Positions 8,366-16,165 of a stretch of DNA of 34,789 nucleotides are shown here, piece by piece. This stretch comes from Bacillota bacterium. Lineage in GTDB: Bacteria > Bacillota > Clostridia > Christensenellales > Aristaeellaceae. The stretch covers positions 1 to 34,789 of the forward strand of contig JAEWTC010000014.1 of NCBI GenBank assembly GCA_023459675.1, read 5' to 3'. Position numbers and translations under genes: made by a program. Under the pieces are notes generated by a model. It was given only the letters and a program-made list of their open reading frames with translations. It ran no database searches and had not been told where the DNA came from. Each line of letters begins with the position of its first letter. Position 1 is the stretch's first letter.

Positions 8366-9484
8366 ATGCGCAGCAGAATCCGAAGGCTTGGTCTTACGGT
8401 ATTCTTCGTTTGGCTTGTTCTTTTCGTGCCTCCGGCCGCCGCGTTTCCATCGTATGCGACGACAGTTACGCTGAGCGGCGCGGTTCTGACGGCGTCCAAT
8501 CCGTATGGGAAGAACGGCGGTGTCGGAAGCGCGTCCGACTGGGACCTTTACTTTGACACAAGCGCAGCCATGCCTGTGCTGCACATGAAAAACGCGCAGC
8601 TGAACACGCTGAACGGGCTTCATTCCCTGCTTTGGGCGAATGGCGATCTCGTTGTGGAGCTTCACGGCACGAACGAACTTTCGTATACCGGCTTAACCTT
8701 TTCTTCAGTCATTGGGTTTACCTGCGAAGGTACGGTCACGATCAGGGACGGCAGCGACGCCGGAACGGGTCAGTTGATCGTCTCGATCTCCAACAGCTAT
8801 CCCATTTTTGAGGTGTTTGGTGTTGCGGCGGTCGGCGGGATCGTGGTGGAAAGCGGAATCCTCAGCATTTCCGTGTATCATCCAATGAACGCAACCGCGC
8901 TGTTTGCGGAGGACAGTATAGAGATCAGCGGCGGCCATACCGCTCTGTTTGCCGAGGGGCAAAGCGCAGGGGCGATTGATTGTTCCGTCTTCAAGTTATC
9001 CGGCGGGGAAGTGCAGACGACGGTGAACGGAATGGGTTCCGGCGCTTACGCGCTTCGCTTCGGTTCCGCACAGTTTACGGGTGGAAACGGCCTGTTCTCC
9101 ACCGTTGAAAACGGCTATGGCGCGGTTTGGATTACTCCGGGCGCCGGCTCGTTTACCCATTCGGGAGGATATGCGACATTTTCCGGCGGGGACGGCGCTT
9201 TTTACTTTGTGACCGCCGCAACCGTTACGCCCGCCGTTACGGGTGACATACTTGTTTCCGAGTTTCCAAGCGGGCTGGACAGCGTTCGCTGGAATTCATC
9301 CATGGATCCGCTGGCCTCTCGGGGCGGATATGCTTCACCGTACCGTTTCGCCGCGTTCCTCCCCGCCCCCGGTCTTACGCAAACGGGGGACGTCAGCGCG
9401 CCGTGGGTTTGGGCAGGCGTCGCGGGGCTTACGGTGCTGGCCGCCGCCGGCGTATACTTCTTTATCCGTAGAAAGCCCAAGTAA
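8366..9484 (+). CDS. Secreted surface protein, beta-helix-like, with variant C-terminal anchor
   Basis: The product is 372 aa. A signal peptide (RRLG charge, hydrophobic core, PPAAA-F near residue 26) is followed by a glycine- and threonine-rich region of short beta-rich repeats, such as NGDLVVELHGTNELSYTG. This recalls the parallel beta-helix carbohydrate-binding proteins of the Cthe_2159/DUF4353 type; that is inference from repeat style only. The C-terminus has LTQTGD (about 337-342), a hydrophobic segment and RRKPK. This is sortase-anchor architecture, but with T in place of the usual P of LPxTG. The start at ATG 8366 has GAGGG upstream and removes a long spurious extension through recA. 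Base composition looks lower in GC than the flanking genes. Function is unknown; it may bind glycans or cell-wall material. Confidence 0.8.
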   Translation: MRSRIRRLGLTVFFVWLVLFVPPAAAFPSYATTVTLSGAVLTASNPYGKNGGVGSASDWDLYFDTSAAMPVLHMKNAQLNTLNGLHSLLWANGDLVVELHGTNELSYTGLTFSSVIGFTCEGTVTIRDGSDAGTGQLIVSISNSYPIFEVFGVAAVGGIVVESGILSISVYHPMNATALFAEDSIEISGGHTALFAEGQSAGAIDCSVFKLSGGEVQTTVNGMGSGAYALRFGSAQFTGGNGLFSTVENGYGAVWITPGAGSFTHSGGYATFSGGDGAFYFVTAATVTPAVTGDILVSEFPSGLDSVRWNSSMDPLASRGGYASPYRFAAFLPAPGLTQTGDVSAPWVWAGVAGLTVLAAAGVYFFIRRKPK

Positions 9485-9509
9485 AGGCGCAAAGAAACGT
9501 CTGCAAACA

Positions 9510-9538
9510 AACAGGCTGCCATTTGATGGCAGCCTGTT
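9510..9538 (-). terminator. Terminator between the surface protein gene and dnaA
   Basis: A perfect 13-bp inverted repeat (AACAGGCTGCCAT and its complement) surrounds a three-base loop. Read on the minus strand it is followed by TTGTTTGC, so it mainly terminates dnaA, which ends at 9555. It probably also stops the plus-strand transcript. Confidence 0.85.
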
Positions 9539-9554
9539 ATCGCGCGCTTTTGTT

Positions 9555-10886
9555 TCAGTTCTGCGGTTCCTTCACCGAACGGCGGATGTCGTCCAAAAGG
9601 CTTGCCAGGCTGGGGGATTGCTTGATGGAGCTTTCCACCTTGTCAATCGAGCTCATCACCGTGGTGTAATGGCGGCCGCCGAACGCGTCGCCGATTTTGG
9701 TCAGGCTCAGGCCCAGCATTTCGCGGGTTAAAAACATCGCGATCTGGCGGGGAACGGTAATCTCGTGGTTGCGGCGTGGGCTTTTCAGATCGTCCACGGT
9801 GATGCCGTAATAGGCGGCAACGGCCTCCTGCAGGGTATCGGCGGTAATGCGCGTGCTCTCGCTGCGGTTGAATAAATCGCGCAGGGCTTCGGAGGCAAGC
9901 TGCATGTCGATCGGCCGCCGGGTGAGGGAGGCGTACGCCGTCAGCCGGGTCAGGGAACCTTCCAGTTCGCGCACGTTGGAGGCCACCTTCTCCGCGATCA
10001 GCGACAGGATGTCGTCGCCGATGTGCAGCTTGTCGTACTCCGCCTTTTTGCGCAGGATCGCATAGCGCGTTTCAAAATCCGGCCGCTGGATGTCCGCAAG
10101 CAGCCCGCCCTCAAACCGGCTGCAAAGGCGCTGTTCCAGCTTGGCGATCTCCTTGGGGGGCTTGTCGCTGGTCACCACGATCTGCTTGCCCGCTTCGCGC
10201 AGATGGTTGAACGTATGGAAGAACTCTTCCTCCGTGGCCTGCTTGCCCGCGATGAACTGGATATCGTCCACCAGCAGAATATCCACGGTGCGGAAGCGGT
10301 CGCGGAACTTCTGGTTTTCGTTGTTCTGCATGGCCTGGATCAGCTGGTTGGTGAAATCCTCGCTGGTGATGTAGACAATCTTCAGCTCCGGGTACAGCTC
10401 GTGCGCGTAGTGGCCGATGGCGTGCATCAGGTGCGTTTTGCCAAGCCCCACGCCGCCGTAGATGAACAGCGGGTTGTACGCCTTGGCGGGCACCTCGGCA
10501 ACGGCAAGCGATACGGCGTGCGCAAAGCGGTTGCCGGAGCCTACCACGAAGGTATCGAAAATATACTTGGGGTTGAGCGCGCACGGGTTGGCGCTGGACA
10601 GCTTTGCCTGCAGCTCGGTTTTGCGGCGCTGCAGCTCGTCGTGGTTGAGAATTTCCACCGAAACGTTCTGCCCCGAGGCCGAAACCACGGCGGCCTGAAT
10701 TTTATGCAGATACCGGTCCACGCCGAAATCGCGCATCAGCGCGTTCACACATTCGATCAGGAAGCAGTGATCGATGATCGCGTAAGGCTTGAGGGCGGAT
10801 TTGATCCATGTCTCATAGGACACGGCGCTCATGTCGTCCTTCAAGATCTTACAGGCTCTGCTCCAGATGTCTTCGGCGTTCAGCAA
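9555..10886 (-). CDS. dnaA: Chromosomal replication initiator protein DnaA
   Basis: DnaA binds DnaA boxes and melts oriC. From TTG 10886 the protein is 443 aa. Domain I is near the N-terminus (EDIWSRACKIL, SYETWIKS). The AAA+ domain has Walker A GGVGLGKT at 144-151 and Walker B ILLVDDIQFI with D207-D208. The C-terminal DNA-binding domain contains LSLTKIGDAFGGRHYTTV. The frame is also open from GTG 10907, but GGAAGGA eight bases upstream of the TTG and the better match of the resulting N-terminus to other DnaA proteins favour the TTG. dnaN, recF, gyrB and rpmH, the usual neighbours, are absent here. Confidence 0.95.
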   Translation of the reverse strand: MLNAEDIWSRACKILKDDMSAVSYETWIKSALKPYAIIDHCFLIECVNALMRDFGVDRYLHKIQAAVVSASGQNVSVEILNHDELQRRKTELQAKLSSANPCALNPKYIFDTFVVGSGNRFAHAVSLAVAEVPAKAYNPLFIYGGVGLGKTHLMHAIGHYAHELYPELKIVYITSEDFTNQLIQAMQNNENQKFRDRFRTVDILLVDDIQFIAGKQATEEEFFHTFNHLREAGKQIVVTSDKPPKEIAKLEQRLCSRFEGGLLADIQRPDFETRYAILRKKAEYDKLHIGDDILSLIAEKVASNVRELEGSLTRLTAYASLTRRPIDMQLASEALRDLFNRSESTRITADTLQEAVAAYYGITVDDLKSPRRNHEITVPRQIAMFLTREMLGLSLTKIGDAFGGRHYTTVMSSIDKVESSIKQSPSLASLLDDIRRSVKEPQN

Positions 10887-11404
10887 ACCGTTCCATCCTT
10901 CCGGCACGCGCGGCGTTTATTCATGAAATAGTCAATAAATATGCACTATTCACATCATGGAACCGTGCACACTCGCTTGGTCGTTGTTCTTTGCAGATGC
11001 CCTACGCAAGCCACCGATATTTCTTCCCAATCATAGCAGAATTCAAAGGCCTTGGCAAGAACCCAGGCATTGCGCGGTTTTGGATAGTATGCACCTCTCC
11101 CGGGCACGGGCGGCACAAGTGATGGTGCCCGCGGTTACCGCTCGGCGCAAGGGATAGATTTGGAAAAAAGAACATCGCAAGATTGAGAATTTTGTATGAC
11201 TAATCATGTATAAATATGACGGGAATTTCATCTTAAAAAACTGTGAAGCGCAGCAGCGCAGACCGCTCTTACCATTGCGCATTGCAACGCACTGAAATAG
11301 GATGAATATATGAAGTGCGGAAAGGAAAACGTAACGGAATTGTAGAATGTTTTACATACCGAAACCTTTGCGCCGCCGTATCAAACAACAAAGGAATGAA
11401 ACAT
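10887..11404. other. Intergenic region between divergent dnaA and the 162-aa gene
   Basis: About 518 bases with no convincing gene; short frames on both strands lack ribosome-binding sites and family resemblance. The part 11161-11240 is AT-rich. One near-match to a DnaA box (CTATTCACA at 10946-10954, one mismatch to TTATNCACA) lies 60 bases upstream of dnaA and could serve autoregulation. There is no cluster of boxes, so I do not call an origin. No riboswitch was recognised. Confidence 0.5.
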
Positions 11405-11893
11405 ATGCCGGTTCCCGTACAGCTAGACGAAGTAAACGACGCGCTGAAGCCCTGGCTTGGCGCATTGTTTTTGATGTCCACGCCCCTGTCCCAGGAGATC
11501 ACCTATCAAATGGTGCAATACTCCCCGGTGCGCGAAAGCCTGGAACAGCTGCGGGAACGTTTGGAACACCATATGCTGGTGACCATCAACCGGCTGACGC
11601 GCTCCAGCATGTGCATCATGGTGGAGAACTACCAAACCCGGCGCCTGTCGCTGCGGGACATCGAAGGCATGACGGACGACCTGATGGGCCTGGTGTTTGA
11701 CCGCCTGCCGCCCATTGAGCCGAACTTCGACCGGCTCAACGAATATTCCCTCCAGCATGAAAGCCTGGCGGCGCTGCGCGTACTCTATCAAAAATACTCC
11801 GCCTTCTTTTCAGAGGAGGAGTATCGCTTTATGATCTCGATGATGAAGAGCCTGTATCCCAAGGAACGGTACCAGGCCTGGCTTCGGGACTGA
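11405..11893 (+). CDS. Uncharacterised 162-aa protein
   Basis: I do not recognise this protein. It starts MPVPVQLDEVNDALKPWLGA. It looks mostly alpha-helical, is rich in Leu, Met, Arg and Glu, and has no signal peptide, clear transmembrane segment or metal motif. A middle segment (about residues 45-75, RERLEHHMLVTINRLTRSS) and the C-terminal FFSEEEYRFMISMMKSLYPK are amphipathic. The start at ATG 11405 is preferred over the in-frame ATG 11396 because AAAGGA at 11390-11395 is nine bases upstream of 11405 but touches 11396. It ends three bases before the 3' end of the convergent peptidoglycan-binding gene, with no terminator between them. Codon use matches the neighbours, so the gene looks real. 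Confidence 0.75.
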   Translation: MPVPVQLDEVNDALKPWLGALFLMSTPLSQEITYQMVQYSPVRESLEQLRERLEHHMLVTINRLTRSSMCIMVENYQTRRLSLRDIEGMTDDLMGLVFDRLPPIEPNFDRLNEYSLQHESLAALRVLYQKYSAFFSEEEYRFMISMMKSLYPKERYQAWLRD

Positions 11894-11896
11894 GGG

Positions 11897-12457
11897 TTAA
11901 ACGATCGGCGGCTTCAGGGTGTCGAACAGGCTCACCCAGGTATCGGAACTCACCACGCCGTCTACGAACAGGCGGTTGTCCTCCTGGTATGAAATGACGG
12001 CCTGCTTGGTCTGCACGCCGTAGAAGCCGTCCACAAAGCCGCTGTAGTACCCGAGGTCGGCCAGCTTTTCCTGCAGATGCTGAACCAGCAACCCCTTGCT
12101 GCCAAAGGACAGGCGCTGGAACTCGGTCGTGTCGGTGTTCAGCGAGGAGGAAATTGCGGTGTCGTAGAGTTCGTAAAGCTTGGTCAGGGTATCTTCGCCC
12201 GGGATCCCGTCCACGGTCATGTTCATATCGGCCTGGAACCAGCATACCGCCACCAGGGTTTTTCGCCCGAATACGCCGTCGCGCTCCGTGGCGCCCAGGT
12301 AGCCCAGGGCTTGGAGCGCGCGCTGCATTTTGAGAACGCTGTCGTCCACCGAGCCGTAAATAATCGTGTCGTAAGCAAACGCCGGTATTGCGGTGGTCAT
12401 GCAGATGACCAGGCATACCAGAAAACATAACGTTCGGAAAGATCGATTGTGAACCAA
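11897..12457 (-). CDS. Secreted protein with two peptidoglycan-binding repeats
   Basis: From TTG 12457 the product is 186 aa. A signal peptide (VHNRSFR, hydrophobic LCFLVCLVICM, cleavage near AFA-Y at about 28) precedes two PG_binding_1 repeats, at about residues 33-95 and 118-182. The key blocks are LQALGYLGATERDGVFG and LADLGYYSGFVDGFYG. No catalytic domain is present, so it binds the cell wall rather than cutting it, unless it acts with a partner. The TTG is supported by GGAGG eight bases upstream. The longer frame, open to 12604, would start inside the promoter at 12605-12633 and put 49 residues before the signal peptide, so it is rejected. It is convergent with the 162-aa gene. Confidence 0.87.
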   Translation of the reverse strand: MVHNRSFRTLCFLVCLVICMTTAIPAFAYDTIIYGSVDDSVLKMQRALQALGYLGATERDGVFGRKTLVAVCWFQADMNMTVDGIPGEDTLTKLYELYDTAISSSLNTDTTEFQRLSFGSKGLLVQHLQEKLADLGYYSGFVDGFYGVQTKQAVISYQEDNRLFVDGVVSSDTWVSLFDTLKPPIV

Positions 12458-12604
12458 ATGGCACGCCTCCGATCTTCGAATGGATACGTACGGAATATGC
12501 GGGGGTATCGGGTGACGTCTGTTGGTTTGCGCAGGAGTCCATCCTGCAAAATGGATTGGGGCGTAGGTGGGATCACTTTTCACCCGTTGTATAACGCTAC
12601 GCAT

Positions 12605-12633
12605 ATTATAGTAGGAAGACGAGTGTAATACAA
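12605..12633 (-). promoter_or_regulatory. Promoter of the peptidoglycan-binding protein gene
   Basis: On the minus strand TTGTAT, a 17-base spacer and a perfect TATAAT. Transcription would start near 12598, leaving a leader of about 140 bases before TTG 12457. That leader contains a short hairpin (GCAGGA/TCCTGC) but no riboswitch class I can recognise. Confidence 0.7.
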
Positions 12634-12750
12634 CTATATATAGAATATGTTAGAGATAGTTAAAATAATTCTCACATACTCTTAACGGATATGAAGAAAA
12701 CGGCTCGAAAATCATTTAAATTGTAACAAAATGGGAAAGATTAGCCTATA

Positions 12751-12780
12751 TTGTATGGTTATCCGCGATTATGGTATAAT
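12751..12780 (+). promoter_or_regulatory. Promoter of recD2-comF
   Basis: TTGTAT (12751-12756), an 18-base spacer and TATAAT (12775-12780) inside TATGGTATAAT, an extended -10. It lies 22 bases before ATG 12803. The surrounding 12605-12780 is unusually AT-rich for this window, as expected of a divergent promoter region. Confidence 0.75.
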
Positions 12781-12802
12781 CCCTACGAAATGGAGTGAGG
12801 CA

Positions 12803-15028
12803 ATGGAACAGCTTACGGCGATCGTATTGGATACCACGTTTCGCAACGAGGAAAACGGGTATTCGGTGCTGCGCGTGCAGGCGGGTACGGCCGAACACAC
12901 GGTGGTCGGCGTGCTGCCGCAGCTTTCCGCGGGCGAAGCCGTTACGTTTGCAGGCGATTGGACGGAGCACGCCGTATACGGCCGCCAGTTTCAGGCGAAA
13001 CGCTATGAGATCTCCCCGCCGGATTCGCTGCCTGCCATCGAGCGCTATCTGGGCTCGGGGCTGATCCGCGGCATCGGCCCGGCGACGGCGAAGCTGATCG
13101 TCGCCCGGTTCGGGCTTTCCACCATCGACGTGCTGGACGAAACGCCGCAGCGGCTGACAGAAATCCCCGGTATCGGCCCCCGGAAGGCCGCGATGATTTT
13201 GGAAAGCTACACCGCGCAGGTCAGCCTCCGGCGCGTGATGATCTTCCTGCAGGGCTACGGCATTTCCGCCAATCTCTCCACCAAAATCGCAAAACGGTAC
13301 GGCGCGCAGACCATCGCCATGATCCGGGAAAACCCGTACCGGCTGGTGACGGATATCGAGGGCGTCGGCTTTCTGACCGCGGACCGCATTGCGCTGAGCA
13401 TGGGGGTGGACCCGCAAAGCGAGTTCCGCCTGCGCTCGGCGCTGTATCACCTGCTCACGGAAGGCGCAAGCCAGTTCGGGCATACGTATCTGCCCCGGCA
13501 GATGCTTGCGCGGCAGGCGTGCGCCCTGTTGGGCGTCGGGGAGGATCTGGTGCAAAACCAGATTACCCAGGCGCTGCTGCAGCGGCTGATCATTCTGACC
13601 GAGGTCCCCGGCCAGGAGGACGAATGCCTTTGCCTGCCTTACTATTTCCATGCCGAGCAGGAGATCGCGCTGCGGTTGAAAATCCTGATGGAATCCAGGC
13701 CCTACAAGAAGGTGGACGATTTTCCCCGCCGCATCGCCGCGCTGGAGGAGGAGCTATCCCTTCGCCTGAGCGAGCTGCAGCGCAAGGCCGTGCGCGGCGC
13801 GGTGGAGGAGGGCGTGCTCATCATCACCGGCGGGCCCGGCACGGGCAAGACCACCATTATTCGCTGCATCCTGCGCCTTTTGCAGGAGGATAATGAAATT
13901 CTGCTGTGCGCGCCCACGGGCCGCGCCGCCAAACGGATGACCGAGGCCACGGGGGCGGAGGCGAAAACCATTCACCGGATGCTGGAATACAACGGCGAGG
14001 GCGGCGTGTTTCTGCGGCGGGAGGATAACCCGCTGGAAGCCGATTGCCTGATTGTGGACGAGATGAGCATGGTGGACGTCACCCTGATGCGCGCCTTGAT
14101 GCAGGCCACGCTGCCCGGCACGCGGCTGATTTTGGTCGGCGACGCCGATCAGCTTCCCAGCGTCGGCGCGGGAAACGTGCTTCGGGACCTCCTGGCCAGC
14201 GATATCCTGCCCACCGTGCGTTTGACGGAAATCTTCCGCCAGGCGGAGCAGAGCATGATCGTGCTCAACTCCCACCGCATCAACGAGGGCAGCATGCCGC
14301 TCTTAAACGCCAAGGGCTCGGATTTTTTCTTCGAGCGCCGCAGCGGGCAGACGGAGGCCGCCAGGGCGATCGGCGAGCTGGTGAGCGATCGCCTGCCCGC
14401 GTACCTGAAGCTGCCAAAGGATAACCGCCGCCGCCGCATCGCCGCCGCCATGCAGGTGCTCACCCCCACCAAAAAGGGCGAATGCGGCAGCTACGCGCTC
14501 AACCGCATGCTGCAAAATATCCTGAACCCTGCCCGGCGCGATCTGCCCCGGCTGACCCACGGCGATACGGAGTTCCGCCAGGGCGATAAGGTGATCCAGA
14601 CCAAGAACAACTACCAGATCACCTTCCTGCGCGATACGGCAGACGGGCAGGAGGAGGGCATGGGGATATTCAACGGCGACGTCGGCTATATCGAAAGCGT
14701 GGACGCGGCGGAGCACCAGATGTCCGTCTGCTTTGACGACGAGCGCCACGTGCTGTACCAGAAGGAGCAGCTGGATCTTTTGGAGCTTGCCTACTGCCTG
14801 ACCGTGCATAAAAGCCAGGGGAGCGAGTTTCCCGTGGTGGTGATGCCGGTGGTCGGCGGCCCGCCGCTTTTGATGGCGCGCAACCTTCTGTACACGGCGC
14901 TTACCCGCGCGCGGGAGCTGGTGGTGCTGGTGGGGCAGGAGGACGTTATCGCCCAAATGGTGCGCAACAACCGTGTGGTGCGCCGTTTCACCACCCTGCA
15001 GGCGCGCCTGGAGGCGCTGGTTCCGTGA
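12803..15028 (+). CDS. recD2: RecD2-type ATP-dependent DNA helicase
   Basis: This 741-aa 5'-3' superfamily 1B helicase acts in repair independently of RecBC. An N-terminal OB-like domain (1-70) and helix-hairpin-helix motifs (about 85-130, with LIRGIGPATAKLI and IPGIGPRKAA) precede the helicase core. Walker A is GGPGTGKT at 343-350. The core also shows LIVDEMSMVDV, LVGDADQLPSVGAGNVL and, in the C-terminal UvrD-like domain, TVHKSQGSEFPVVV. The N-terminal extension and HhH repeats separate RecD2 from the RecD subunit of RecBCD. ATG 12803 follows GGAGTGAGG and is preferred over an in-frame upstream start that lies before the promoter's -10. comF overlaps by four bases. Confidence 0.96.
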   Translation: MEQLTAIVLDTTFRNEENGYSVLRVQAGTAEHTVVGVLPQLSAGEAVTFAGDWTEHAVYGRQFQAKRYEISPPDSLPAIERYLGSGLIRGIGPATAKLIVARFGLSTIDVLDETPQRLTEIPGIGPRKAAMILESYTAQVSLRRVMIFLQGYGISANLSTKIAKRYGAQTIAMIRENPYRLVTDIEGVGFLTADRIALSMGVDPQSEFRLRSALYHLLTEGASQFGHTYLPRQMLARQACALLGVGEDLVQNQITQALLQRLIILTEVPGQEDECLCLPYYFHAEQEIALRLKILMESRPYKKVDDFPRRIAALEEELSLRLSELQRKAVRGAVEEGVLIITGGPGTGKTTIIRCILRLLQEDNEILLCAPTGRAAKRMTEATGAEAKTIHRMLEYNGEGGVFLRREDNPLEADCLIVDEMSMVDVTLMRALMQATLPGTRLILVGDADQLPSVGAGNVLRDLLASDILPTVRLTEIFRQAEQSMIVLNSHRINEGSMPLLNAKGSDFFFERRSGQTEAARAIGELVSDRLPAYLKLPKDNRRRRIAAAMQVLTPTKKGECGSYALNRMLQNILNPARRDLPRLTHGDTEFRQGDKVIQTKNNYQITFLRDTADGQEEGMGIFNGDVGYIESVDAAEHQMSVCFDDERHVLYQKEQLDLLELAYCLTVHKSQGSEFPVVVMPVVGGPPLLMARNLLYTALTRARELVVLVGQEDVIAQMVRNNRVVRRFTTLQARLEALVP

Positions 15029-15699
15029 GGGGCGCCGCCTTGCTCAGGCTCTTGTTCCCCCAGCGGCTATGCTGCCACGGCTGCGGTCAGCTGCTTTTGC
15101 AAAACGAAGGGCTGCTATGCGAAGACTGCGGGCAGGCGCTTGCCCGTTGCACCCTGCTCCGCCGGGAGGAAGAGCTGCTGTTCAAGGCCGAGCAGTTGCT
15201 TACGGCGGCGGCGTTCCGCTATGAGGGCATGGCCGCGGAGCTGGTTCACAGCCTGAAATACGGCGCCGACCGCGCCGCGGCGGACGCGCTTGCCGCGGGC
15301 ATGGCGCGCCGGTATGCCCTGATGCCGCAGCTGCACGCGGCGCAGGTATGCGTGGCGGTTCCCTCCTACCCCCGGCAGGCGCGGCGGCGCGGCTACGCGC
15401 AGGCGCAGGTGCTGTGCGACGCGTTTACGGCGCTCACCGGGCTTCCCTCGGCGGCGCAAACGCTCAGCCGCGTGCGGTATGCCAAGTCCCAGGTCGGCAG
15501 GAGCCGGGAGGAACGCAAACAGCAGATCGTCGGCGCGTTTGCGGCGGACGCCGCCCAAACCCTCCCCGTGCGGGATCGCTGCGTATTGCTGATCGACGAC
15601 GTGCTGACCACCGGCGCAACTGCGTGCGAATGCGCGCGGGTGCTGTACGCGTGCGGCGCCAGGCGCGTGCTGGCCCTCACGGCCTGCGCCGTCCGGTAA
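15025..15699 (+). CDS. comF: ComF-family phosphoribosyltransferase-like protein
   Basis: The product is 224 aa. Two CxxC pairs near the N-terminus (C17/C20 and C32/C35) form a zinc-binding module. The C-terminal phosphoribosyltransferase fold has the PRPP loop LLIDDVLTTGATA, and RRRGYAQAQ matches the family's RGfNqa block. ComF proteins act in DNA uptake in competent bacteria, but many carriers are not known to be competent, so the cellular role here is open. The start is a GTG in a GTGA overlap with the recD2 stop, showing translational coupling of two DNA-processing genes. Confidence 0.93.
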   Translation: MRGAALLRLLFPQRLCCHGCGQLLLQNEGLLCEDCGQALARCTLLRREEELLFKAEQLLTAAAFRYEGMAAELVHSLKYGADRAAADALAAGMARRYALMPQLHAAQVCVAVPSYPRQARRRGYAQAQVLCDAFTALTGLPSAAQTLSRVRYAKSQVGRSREERKQQIVGAFAADAAQTLPVRDRCVLLIDDVLTTGATACECARVLYACGARRVLALTACAVR

Positions 15700-15778
15700 G
15701 CCGCGTTTCTGGGAGGAACAGGAAACAGGCACGCCGCGGCGTAAAGAATACAACCGCGGCGGAAATTTGCGGAAAGCC

Positions 15779-15807
15779 TTGCAATGGAAGCACTCGGGGT
15801 GTATACT
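15779..15807 (+). promoter_or_regulatory. Promoter of the HPr-like gene
   Basis: TTGCAA (15779-15784), a 17-base spacer and TATACT (15802-15807). The ribosome-binding site AAAGGAGGCGAA follows at 15819, giving a short leader of about 20 bases before ATG 15835. Confidence 0.65.
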
Positions 15808-15834
15808 ATATCCGTAGAAAAGGAGGCGAAATGC

Positions 15835-16062
15835 ATGAAAACAGTCACCATCAAACTGAGTCTGGCTGAAAATGTCAAGTCATTCGTCAACATCATCAAC
15901 CGGTATCCCTACGACGTCGATCTTCGCGCAGGCCGCCATGTGGTGGACGCCAAGTCCATTTTGGGGATCTTCAGCCTGGATCTTTCCAAGCCGATCACCA
16001 TGGAAGTCTACGCCGAATCGTGCGACGATCTCCTGGCCGACATCAAGCCTTTCGTGGCCTGA
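15835..16062 (+). CDS. HPr-like protein without the phosphorylatable histidine
   Basis: The product is 75 aa and has the HPr fold signature. In HPr the phosphate-carrying His15 sits in a GLHARPA motif; here the equivalent stretch is LSLAENVKSF, with no histidine. The regulatory-serine region is retained as DAKSILGIFSL (S41 at the Ser46-like position). It therefore cannot act as a phosphoenolpyruvate-dependent phosphocarrier. It might be a regulatory or structural relative; such HPr-like proteins are frequent in Clostridia and have no settled role. AAAGGAGG precedes ATG 15835. It has its own promoter and terminator and so is a one-gene unit. Confidence 0.85.
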   Translation: MKTVTIKLSLAENVKSFVNIINRYPYDVDLRAGRHVVDAKSILGIFSLDLSKPITMEVYAESCDDLLADIKPFVA

Positions 16063-16119
16063 TGCGTTGCCCTTACGGGCAAATCCATAGCGTAACGAGG
16101 CCCTTTGCGGGTCGTGTAC

Positions 16120-16150
16120 GGGGCAAAGCTCAGCTTTGCCCCTCTTTTCT
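16120..16150 (+). terminator. Rho-independent terminator after the HPr-like gene
   Basis: A perfect 10-bp stem (GGGGCAAAGC and its complement) with a three-base loop, followed by TCTTTTCT. It lies 58 bases after the stop and just before the DUF4364 gene. Confidence 0.9.
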
Positions 16151-16165
16151 AATGGGGGCATCCCG

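Noticed and set aside
10946..10954. oriC beside dnaA
   Set aside because: Only one near-match DnaA box was seen; no cluster and no clear AT-rich unwinding element next to it.
11080..11160. Riboswitch or T-box in the dnaA upstream region
   Set aside because: A GGTTACCG-like stretch and GGGCAC/GTGCCC pairing drew attention, but the rest of the c-di-GMP or T-box consensus is missing.
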